Translations under genes and position numbers: made by a program
From: Ricinus communis
Lineage: Eukaryota; Streptophyta; Magnoliopsida; Malpighiales; Euphorbiaceae
DNA: 64,000 nucleotides
Assembly: GCF_019578655.1 (NCBI RefSeq)
Contig: NC_063263.1
Location: 25,171,001-25,235,000, forward strand
Reading direction: 5' to 3'
Notes under the pieces: model-generated
Told to the model about the DNA's origin: nothing
Databases searched by the model: none
Seen by the model: the letters and a program-made list of their open reading frames with translations, nothing else
In this document: piece by piece, positions 55,600 to 64,000 of the stretch
Layout of the letters: each line of letters starts with the position of its first letter
How positions within the stretch are numbered: position 1 is the stretch's first letter

Positions 55600-57167
55600 T
55601 AAAGTAATTAACAACTCAACTCACAAATCGTAGTCAACAAATCCTCAAAGTTCATGCCCCTTATGTCACAATAAATAGCAGTCAACACATCTCAAAAGGA
55701 ACTTAATCGTAAGTCAAGTTGCAAATTATTAACAGAGAGTGGAGATAACATCAATGCATAAATAACTTAAACAACAACTCAATAACAAACATCAAAAACC
55801 AATGCCTCAGAGGGATCAATCAAGTCACTCAAAGTGTGTATAAGGTGAGAAACAAATCCCTCAAAGCAAATGCACAAAATCTGCTTACCATAAGCTTGCT
55901 CATAAATCCTATCTTTGCTACCGCGAACAAATGAATACCAAAATTAAAGGGTCTTTACCAGGGCTGTAATGGGGCTAAGGTAAAGGTATGGAGATTTGGG
56001 AAAGAAGTGTTAAAATGTTGGAAATTTTTGCAATAAATCACAATGTATGCTATAAGGATTAAATGCCTAAAAATATTCACTAAAATCTTCAATTTGTAGA
56101 ATAATGCTCGAAAATACTATCAATCCAATAAAGAGATAAAGAAATAAGGAATTTTTTGTTGTTTTTAAAAAAAAAAACTAAACTAGCAGCTTATAAGAGA
56201 ACTGTTGCGTACAACTGAATACAGGAAAGAGCAAAAATATAGTTTGGATTGAAGGGAGCATCTAAAATATCAAAAGGATTTAGTGAATTCACCAACATAG
56301 TAAATGGCATTTTAATCTTAAAAAGAGAGAGCAAATCACAAAAATTTCGGTATAAAGGTAAAAGAAAGATAAAATGAAAAGGCTAAGATGTAAAGTGTGA
56401 AATAATGTAAAACGAAGAAAAGGGTAAAAAGGCTCAACCATGGCTAACTAATGAAAACACAAAGGGTAGGCTTTTGGCCAAGTGTGGTGAATCCTAAGTT
56501 GCCAAAATCATCTCATGGTATTCACAAATTCATGTAACCTCAACAAGCATTACATAGCAAGTTTTAGAAGCAAAGCCAAGAACAATGCATAATCAAATAA
56601 GAAATATAAAGAGCATACATATAATGAATGCTCAAAATAGCTCAAAATCTCACCTTTGAAGTGTGGTATTAATTGCAATTGGTTTTGCAACATCATTAAT
56701 TGAATCATCACTTAAGAAACACGTACAACCTTCTAAGTTAAAATTTGACAACTTGAGAAATAATTAAGTAACACCGGTTTAACCCGGCAGAGTTGATGTA
56801 CTAAACCCCATTAATTGTTTTCCAAGGACAATGAACAACAAAGAAAAGTAACTGAAATTCTATAAATCAAATTGTCAATTAGCTCAAAAATAACATACTT
56901 AAGTGCATAAACACATAGTATCCTAACATCCTAACAATATATATAATCAGTGATAGCAACTTCAGATACAGCTAACAAAACATCACAACATAGAAATAGG
57001 AACATATGGTTTACCCACCCTACACTTTAAGAACAAGATGTCCTTAGTGTAAAACATAGTGGGTACCTCTCATGGGGAGTACAGATAAGGAAAGCAAAAC
57101 CAATAATAACTAAGTACATAACATGTTTGAAAAATAAACTAAAGAAAAATAGAAAATAAGATAAAAC
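55600..57167 (-). mobile_element. 3' non-coding internal region of element B
   Basis: Collinear with 173-1830 of element 1. Contains the internal cassette at 57043-57016. No gene. Confidence 0.6.
57016..57043 (-). other. Internal polypurine-tract-like cassette, element B
   Basis: Minus strand GGACA, seven bases, CTTAAAGTGTAGGGTG; 28 bp. Confidence 0.55.
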
Positions 57168-57308
57168 CTAACAAAAACTGCCTTGATCATTCACCGCATT
57201 TGGTGGAGTAAAAATCAGTGCGTCCTCAGTAGGAGCTATGCTTGTAGATGGTGGAGGGTCCTGGGTGGCAGTTGGAACTGGTGGAGGTTAAATATCACCC
57301 AGGTCATT
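57168..57308 (-). pseudogene. Accessory ORF tail of element B, cut by element A
   Basis: Minus strand: a Pro/Ser/Thr-rich tail (ATQDPPPSTSIAPTEDA) ending at TAG 57170-57168, matching 2-172 of element 1, with one internal TAA. It is truncated at 57309, where the element A LTR begins. Confidence 0.6.
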
Positions 57309-58772
57309 TGATGGGCTACTTATGCAACCTACACCTAAGGTAGTGAACCTATCGATGCGGCCTAGCACTAGTGAGTATCAAGGTCGTATCCTTGGAGATC
57401 GGGTGAACCTAGAGTTATTACTGTTCACTATGTTATCTAGTCTGAAATAGAGTGTGATAAGTCTAAATTAATTAACTGATGATTATGAATGCAAATAAAG
57501 GAATAAATAGCAACTGACAATCGAAAGAGAATCACAACAAAAGAAGCAAACCCAAAGGGGACCTAAGTGATGGAATTCTAAGGTTGATTTTATAAATTAC
57601 CAATCTTGCTACCCTTGCCTAAATCCTGAGTCGAACTCGGCTCCTCTCTTGAGCTCACCAAGTTCCTAAACCTGACCTAACCTAATGGAATCTCTTCCTA
57701 TCAGATTATTACAAACTAGCATTAAGCATGATTTAGATCTATTAAGAGTTGTTAATTCTTAATCCGGTGAGTGAATTAACCTTATCTCTAAGTGTTAACT
57801 ACGAGTTCTTACTATTCAATTTCCAGTTGTAACAAGCATTTCTCAATGTCAAGGAACAACCCACAATACAATTAATTCAACGTCTCAAAGTAACTGAATC
57901 AAACTTTATTACTGAATAGCAAAAAGATTACAAGAAAGGCAATTACAAGTCTAACAACTAAGCACAATCCATCACAATAAAGACCCCAATGGGTTCAATG
58001 GATCTAGCTACTCATGTTCATGATTAAAGCAAAATAAGGAACAAATAAGGAAAAGAAGATTGAAGGCATGTACACCATTTTCTTTCAAATTGGATGAAAA
58101 ACACTAATTTTCCAATCCAAAATATCAAACCCTAATTTGCCTCTTGAATACTCCCAAATGTTGTTTTAAGCCTTAAATCGATGTTGAAAACAAGTGTAAT
58201 CCTCCCTCAATTGATGAATTTGATCTCCCAAGGTTGATAATTGAGGTCTAGAAAACAAGTGAATTGAGTGTATACTCGAATTAGGTCAGAGAAAATTGAG
58301 CCTCCTCCAAGAAAATCGAACTTTTGCCTATATACTCTCTTCAGCACGGCCATAGTCAAGTCTGTACTAGTCAGCACGGGCGGAGTCCAGGCCGTGCTGA
58401 TCCCTAGGGTTCCGTTGTGTTTACCTCTTCCAATCCGTGCCCAGGCTGGTGCTGACCACCACGGGCCGTGGTGGAGGCCGTGGTGGCTACGGAAACTGTG
58501 CCAAAAGGCACTCTTGGAAGGCAGCTAGTTGGCAATTCAGCACGGCCGGAGTCCAGGCCGTGCTCAACCCTCGGGGTGCTAGTCCTCGCCCAATTTGATG
58601 GATTTTGGTCTGTAATCACACGTATTTCCCTCAATTGTTGATAGTGTCCTTTGAAAATGATCTGAAACGAGAAAGGAAATAAAAGATAGGTGATTCTAGC
58701 ATAAAATGGGATAATCATGCATAAAAATGTAAACAATCGGGCATGAAAACACGTGTAGTATGATGCCTATCA
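57309..58772 (-). mobile_element. 3' LTR of element A
   Basis: Minus strand TGATAGGCATCATACTAC to GTAGCCCATCA, 1464 bp. It has CAGCACGGCC/GGCCGTGCTG motifs at about 58345-58570, followed on the minus strand by a TATATA box near 58330. The common GCATCGATAGGT block lies near its end. Confidence 0.75.
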
Positions 58773-58775
58773 AAT

Positions 58776-58803
58776 CACCCCACATTTAAGCTTTTTCTTG
58801 TCC
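58776..58803 (-). other. Terminal polypurine tract cassette, element A
   Basis: Minus strand GGACA, seven bases, GCTTAAATGTGGGGTG; 28 bp, 3 bp before the LTR. Confidence 0.65.
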
Positions 58804-60439
58804 TCAAGCAATCAACAACTCACTCCTTAAACAAATTCCAAACAACTCAATCAAATACTTCACAGAAAGTTAGCTCAAAACAAATCTCAAAACTCCGTAA
58901 TTAATTTCCACAAAATCCCCAAATCACTAAATCCTTATGAGAGAGAACAAAACTAATAAAACTGCTAAAATTAAAATGATAAACCATTCAAAGTGAGAAA
59001 TTGAGAAACATGCCTCACAAGATGTCACTCGAAAACACACAAGTGTATATTGGTGAAAGAGGATCGCTAAGCTCTCAACACAAAAATACAGAAAAAAGTG
59101 CTTACCATAGGCTTGCTTATAGATCCAATCTCCACTACTATGAAATAATCAATAATCATGATTAAAGGGTCTTGAGCCAGGTTGTAATGGGGTTAAGGTA
59201 GGCTACGGAGAATTATGGAAAGTAGGCTAAAATTTGCTGGAAAATTATGTAGGTAATGCAAGAAAATAACCCAGGATCAAATGCTGTACCAAAAATGAAC
59301 ACTAAGTTGCTGCAACAATAAGATGATGCTCGAAACATACTAAAGGAATACTAAATTCTTCTTCTTTATTTATTTATTTATTTTGATATATACCATGTAT
59401 ATATATTACAACAGCTTATGTAGGAGCTGATGTGGTTATTGACATAAACAATAAGAACGAATATCCAATTTTGGATTGAAGGGAGCATCTATGAAAAATC
59501 TAGCAACTTAGTGATTATATATAAAAAAAGAATGCAATTTGATCCAAAATGAAATGCAGCATAAACTTACATAATTTCCAGAAACAACGGTAGAAAGAAT
59601 AGAAGTGATAAAGTGAGTGTCAAAGGTGAATCACAATGAAAGAAAAAGCTAAGGCTCAAAATTGGTTCACTATGGGGAAAACAAGGTTAGGCTTTTGGCC
59701 AAATTGTGTAAATCCTAAGTTCCTAAATCATCTCATGACTATTAAAAATTCATGTAATCTCAAAAAGGAATCACAGAGCAAGTTCTAGAAACAAAGATTT
59801 TGTGCAATGCTCATTCAACAACAAGAAAAGGAGCATAAAAAAGATAATAATGCCCAATTTGGCTCAAAACCTCACCATTTGAGTGGTTCAAAATTGCATG
59901 AATTCTCAAATCAAAGTTTAAATAATCAATCATAATAATAAGCAGCAATATTAATAGTGTTCTATTTCTGAGATAAAGTAAAATGGAAAAATTAAGGAAA
60001 AACACCAGTTTTACCTGGCTCGAGTGAAATTAAGAGATTCGTTCATTTCCTTCTTCTAATAAGATTCGATAAAAGTTATAAGGGTATCTATTCAAAAGAG
60101 GAAAATCATTAACTACTTGATTGAAACAAAACTCAAGATAATAACAAACTAAGGTGCCTACCCACACTTAAGTATAACACTGTCCATAGTGTTAGAAAGA
60201 TTAAAACTAGATAAGCATATGACTCGCACATCATAGTTATTGAAGATCATGCATAGTTTTCAGATTGGGAAGCATATTGTGTTGCTAAAATAACTTAACA
60301 TAACATAAACAAATGATAGGAAATAAAATAAAAATTCAACATACAAAAGCAAGAAAATAATATAAAAGAAAATAAAAGAAAAATAAAGGAAAGAAAATAA
60401 AAAGGAAAAGGAAAAAGGAAAGTTGCACAAATTTTTTTG
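58804..60439 (-). mobile_element. 3' non-coding internal region of element A
   Basis: AT-rich, same layout as the 3' regions of elements 1, B and C, with the internal cassette at 60185-60158. No gene. Confidence 0.55.
60158..60185 (-). other. Internal polypurine-tract-like cassette, element A
   Basis: Minus strand GGACA, seven bases, CTTAAGTGTGGGTAG-type end; 28 bp, 1.38 kb before the terminal cassette. Confidence 0.5.
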
Positions 60440-61957
60440 CTAGGAGTCGACTGATGGTGTATCGTCACTGCTTGGACCTGCTTGAAGATGAGGAACAGAG
60501 GGCTGTGGTGGATCAAGGTCCGTGAAGCAGCCTGCCAGATCGAACTCCATCTCATTGATGAGTCGCTGATTTTGTGCTCTAGCATCCATCAACTTTTTCA
60601 TTTGCTCCACCAGGAAGTCCGTCTGGGTGGCCTGCCTCTCCAACCTGTTCATAAGCTGCTGAAGCACAGTTTTCATTCCGCCAAGCTGTGCCCTAGTCTC
60701 CTCTTGAAACTACACAAACTGAGTATGGTGCTACTACTATAGATCGCAGACTCGATCTAGTCGGTCAGCCAGAGCACTAATCTGAGCATTCGATGTCCGT
60801 GTAGAATAAGAGGATGAGGCTCTAGATGGAGGCATAAACACTATAGCTGGGTTGGGGATCCTAACATCCGGGATCCCAGCCGATGGATCTTGGGCTCCTC
60901 TAGCCGCTGCCTCTCTAGCCTCCATGACTATGGTGTTCACAAGCCTGTACTCTATACCATGTGGGTGTCTAGTAGCCGTGATCATCTGCATGTTGATCAT
61001 CTATCTGATCCCTAATAGTGTCATGTCACCAATAATTGAAAGCTCTGATAGACAATCGTCTAATACGTCCAGTCTCTTAGCTAATCTAGTCACGTACGGG
61101 CCAAAACAACAGTGCATCTTATTCTGGGCGTCTACTATAAATGATCGGACTTGACGAGCCAAAAAGTATCCCAAGTCCAACTTCTTCTGATGTTGCATAG
61201 CTTAGAGGATGAAAACATCGGTTTGTGTCATCGCTCCAAAACTATCTCCTCTGCCTGTAATGGTGTAGGCTAATAAGGTATGGAGATAGCGGAGATGATC
61301 CAGAAGGCTAGACTCCTTAGACCTACTTGGGTAGTATGTTTCCGGCCTCAGTACCAATGAGTCCCACATGGTGTCGTAGGATATTGGGTGGATGTAGAGG
61401 CATCCCTGATATTCCTCCCCCGAGATCTCCTGTTCAGTCCATAATCCTAAATGCATGCCGAACTATAGGACTGACATTGAGAACTCTCTTCCCCCAAGTC
61501 TGAAATAAACTGCATCAGGCTGATGCCAGTTTGTGATCTGTTGCTGCAAGAAGAAGGTGCTGAGGAACTCAATTGTAAGCTCACGGTAGGTTGGTTCAAT
61601 GATGTCAAAGAATCGAGCATACGGTAGAGTCTCAAACAGAGTGCGCACATCCTGAACCAATCCTACTCTTTCCAAGGATGCGAAGTCGATGCAACGACCC
61701 GCCATCACTTGCTTCCACCTCATGACTTGGAACCGACTCTCATTTTTTGCATTAGGAAATGTCCATAGTGGATGACGACCAGGTGTAGGTGGGTTCACAG
61801 CAGGTGCTCTTCGAGCTTGGACTAGTTGCCGCATGCGGTCTTGGCTCGTGCTTGGTACGGTTTCGCTCGTGGAGGAAGATGTTCCTTCGCCACGCGATCG
61901 CTTGTTGGTAGGAACTCGTTTTGGCTGCTTCCTACGGGATTGATCGCGGTCTGTCAT
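60440..61957 (-). pseudogene. Accessory ORF of Athila-like element A (505 codons, seven nonsense changes)
   Basis: One minus-strand frame from ATG 61957 (MTDRDQSRRKQPKRV) to TAG 60442-60440, with no frameshift. Internal stops: TAG at 61463, 61001, 60737, 60734, 60731 and 60710, and TAA at 61202. All fit CAG or CAA with one C-to-T change. The N-terminus is basic and Ser-rich, possibly a nuclear localisation signal. A folded-looking core follows (RFQVMRWKQVMAGR, FASLERVGLVQDVRTLF, EPTYRELTIEFLSTFF, DAVYFRLGGREFSMSVL). The C-terminal half has helical, coiled-coil-like segments (LADRLDRV, LQQLMNRLERQATQTD) and an acidic tail. It resembles the ORF found with Athila elements of Arabidopsis, of unknown function. 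No signal peptide or membrane segment is visible, so an envelope role is not supported. Confidence 0.7.
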
Positions 61958-62870
61958 ACCGCCTGATGCAATGAATCATTAGTTATTCGTACAAGTTAAT
62001 AAAAAATCCTACCGAAATTTCGACAGCATAATGGCTATAATTTGACTAACAGAAAACTTTAGACTTGACGAAAGACTAAAGCCTCAATCTCCTACATAAA
62101 TTAACTAACCCATACATTGCAAACTACTTTATCGTGCATCAATTAACACAAAAAACACTTATTCATAATGGAATGCCATAAGAAACTTTAATTATGAAAA
62201 CCCCACACTTATCAATTTCATAATCAACTTCACAGCAATCAAAATAACTAATATAGAGTAAATCTAATTGAGGTCATCTTAAGGCAGTGCAACAACATAA
62301 AAATTACCAAAACATACTAGCATATCCTAAATGAAGTATATGCATAAACAAAAACTAAATTAAAAACAAACAAAATCAAAAAGTGGAGATACTTACTTGG
62401 AATTGCCTAAAAGATATAGGGAGGATGAGAGAAATAGAAGAAAACCACACCTTGGAGCTTTAGAAAAGAAGTGGCAAAAATTTTTTGGAGGCCTTCTTTA
62501 TATAGGTGCGGGGTCAGCATGGGCAAGTGCATGGCCGTGCTGATAATCACGGCCTGGACTCAGCCCGTGCTGAGCCCTTGTGCTTTGATTTTCACCAGCT
62601 TGGCATGGGCGGGAGCACGGCCGTGCCCATCAGCACGCCTTAGTATTGCCCCCCGTGATGCCTTCAGAAGCCGTGCCAAAATGGCCGAAATTCACCAAGT
62701 CTTCATGTGTCTCTCAAAACTGGCTTGACTCAGGCCGTGCTGATGGGCACGGCCTGGTGTTGCAGCCCGTGGTGGCCACGAAAACTGTGGTGAAGGGGAG
62801 GTTTTCGAACTTTCCTTTGCCATCTCGGGTTGCCGAGCTTCCTACCTTGATGTGTGCTTTAACACTCTAA
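61958..62870 (-). promoter_or_regulatory. Promoter-like leader upstream of the element A accessory ORF
   Basis: On the minus strand: GC-rich CACGGCC palindromic motifs (62775-62515), then TATATAAAG (62505-62497), then a leader of about 540 bp before ATG 61957. AAGTAAGTATC near 62403-62393 could be a splice donor and TTGCATCAG near 61980-61972 an acceptor, so a 5' leader intron is possible. The composition mimics the U3 part of the LTRs, although this is internal. Inference only. Confidence 0.35.
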
Positions 62871-63133
62871 GATATGTTGGTCCTCCAAATTGCATATGAG
62901 CGTCAAGTAGGTTAACTTCTGTAAAACTCAAGAATAACACATTCCAAGCAACATCTAATCTAGTAAAAAGATTGAATAAACTAAAATCATCTTAAAATAA
63001 AATAAACTAAAGTTAAACTAAGATATCAAACTAGAGAAGTAAATAAATAATAAAAGACGTCCAAAGAAAAACTCAAAAAGCATAAATAGATTCGGGAATG
63101 CCTCTTGAAGGCGCTTCTTTTTGTTTGAGTCGT
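62871..63133 (-). mobile_element. Spacer after the protease region, element A
   Basis: Right after the protease frame the minus strand has AAAAAGAAGCGCCTTCAAG (about 63121-63103), matching the pol-end signature of elements C and D, then AT-rich DNA. This places the pol 3' end directly after protease. Confidence 0.45.
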
Positions 63134-64000
63134 CTAGCTAGACTCTGCAGCAGCATTCCTGCATCGCGGGCAAATTGAGATGGTGGGCTCAATGTAAGCT
63201 GGGGCTCGAGGCATATAAGCGCAAATAGAAGGTCCGATGTGTGTGGTGGATGACCAAGGAGGTGCTCTCCGCATCGAGTCGGGATGCCCATTCATCCACT
63301 CCGAATTCTGGCTAAATAACTTATCAAAAACAAACTTGCAAATACCCTTCTCGGGTCTATCATAGCACAAAGAATCAAATTGATACAAGTTGTTTTCTTC
63401 AGGTAAATAACACATATCATCAAGGAAAGAAACATGTATAGCATCATCCATTTGTACACCCTGTGGTTGTTTATTACATGCAGGACCAATTCCATCAATA
63501 CTACAAATGGCATGAACATGGTCGGTGGAAGAACTATCAAATGGGGTTAAACTAAAGGTAACACAGTCATCCCTTACATTAAGTTCTAACTTTCCCTTAA
63601 ATACGTATATTTTAGCTCTAGCTGTGGCAAGGAAAGGTCTCCCCAAAATCAATGGTAAACCATGCTCATTACCCATATCCATAACCACAAAGTCCACAGG
63701 AAATGTGAACTTATCTACCTTAACTAGCACATTCTCCACAATTCCTCTAGGAAGCTTAACAGAACGGTCAGCTAATTGAATGCACTTCCTAGTGGATTTT
63801 GCCTCCCCCAAACCTAGCTTATTGAACAAACTAGTGGGCATGACATTTATGCTAGCCCCCAAATCAGCTAATGCATAATCAATACACAAATTACTTAAAG
63901 TGCAAGGAATAGTGAAACTCCCTGGATCATGTCGTTTCTCTGGCAACTTGCTCTGAAACACCGCTGAACACTCCTTGTTAAGCTGAACATAAGCTACCTC
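63134..64000 (-). pseudogene. gag-protease region of element A (partial at right edge)
   Basis: Minus-strand frame open from the right edge (VQLNKECSAVFQSKLPEK) to TAG 63136-63134. It encodes a retroviral-type aspartic protease: PGSFTIPCTL, the active-site region ALADLGASINVMPTSLF (DLGAS in place of DTGAS, as usual in Athila), and LPLILGRPFLATARA. After DDCVTFSL the frame continues with KFVFDKLFSQNSEW and a Cys-containing stretch ICPRCRNAAAESS instead of entering RT. The protease would cleave gag and pol; the frame itself is intact in the window, and this is called a pseudogene because the element as a whole is broken. Confidence 0.75.

Larger units (their letters stand above)
57309..64000 (-). 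mobile_element. Athila-like element A, truncated by the right edge, lacking RT-RH-IN
   Basis: Minus-strand order: protease region (64000-63134), a short spacer, promoter-like leader, accessory ORF (61957-60440), 3' region, polypurine tract, 3' LTR (58772-57309). It interrupts element B; TCATT (57304-57308) would be the target duplication. RT, RNase H and integrase, which should follow protease, are absent. The LTR differs in sequence from those of elements 1/B, C and D, so this is a fourth subfamily. Confidence 0.75.

Noticed and set aside
58404..58736. 110-codon minus-strand frame
   Set aside because: Inside the element A LTR, across its promoter palindromes; no homologue in the other LTRs.
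60440..61957. Retroviral-type envelope gene
   Set aside because: Position fits, but there is no signal peptide, membrane segment or cleavage site. The N-terminus is basic and the C-terminus coiled-coil-like and acidic.

Overview
The window is nuclear DNA of a flowering plant, most likely a eudicot. It is AT-rich, contains one nine-exon host gene with canonical plant splice sites, and is otherwise filled with plant LTR retrotransposons in various states of decay. I cannot name the genus from the sequence alone.

Left block (1-22,900) is a nest of Ty3/gypsy elements of the Athila-like type. Element 1 (plus strand, cut by the left edge) contributes the tail of an accessory ORF, a long 3' non-coding region and a 3' LTR (1863-3386). 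Element E (minus strand) has an LTR piece at 3387-3958, continuing at 9953 and running through a broken ORF with AT-hook-like repeats to an integrase C-terminus ending at 11,736. Element C (3959-9952) is a gag-only element inserted into the E LTR; it has a perfect TCACC target duplication. Element D (from 11,737) is inserted into the E integrase and has a 5' LTR, gag, RT, RNase H and integrase, but I see no 3' LTR. A solo LTR of family C (18,556-20,010, duplication GTTAC/GTTAT) sits in unclassified LTR-like sequence, followed by repeat family R1.

Middle block (22,900-43,000): low-information intergenic DNA, then the single host gene, a DNAJC8/SPF31-type J-domain protein (26,518-33,125, nine exons, 250 aa). 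Downstream lies a full-length but mutated chromovirus (34,631-40,297) with 480-bp LTRs. Each LTR carries an uninterrupted array of eleven alternating GAA/TTC units at 5-bp pitch, about 100 bp upstream of a TATA box. This is a textbook heat-shock element, longer than usual, and the most striking signal in the window.

Right block (43,000-64,000): SIRE-like Ty1/copia LTR and gag pieces, a second R1 copy, a copia integrase scrap, an organelle-derived insertion that includes part of the plastid 23S rRNA gene, two truncated copia 5' regions, and two minus-strand Athila-like elements. One of these (A, 57,309 to beyond the right edge) is inserted into the other (B, 54,044-57,308). Element A joins a protease region to an accessory ORF without RT, RNase H or integrase.

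The gypsy elements share two features that I highlight. A 28-bp polypurine cassette occurs twice per element, 1.27-1.46 kb apart, in all four elements whose 3' region is visible. Nearly all premature stops look like C-to-T changes at CAG, CAA, CGA or TGG codons, as expected for decay of methylated, silenced copies.
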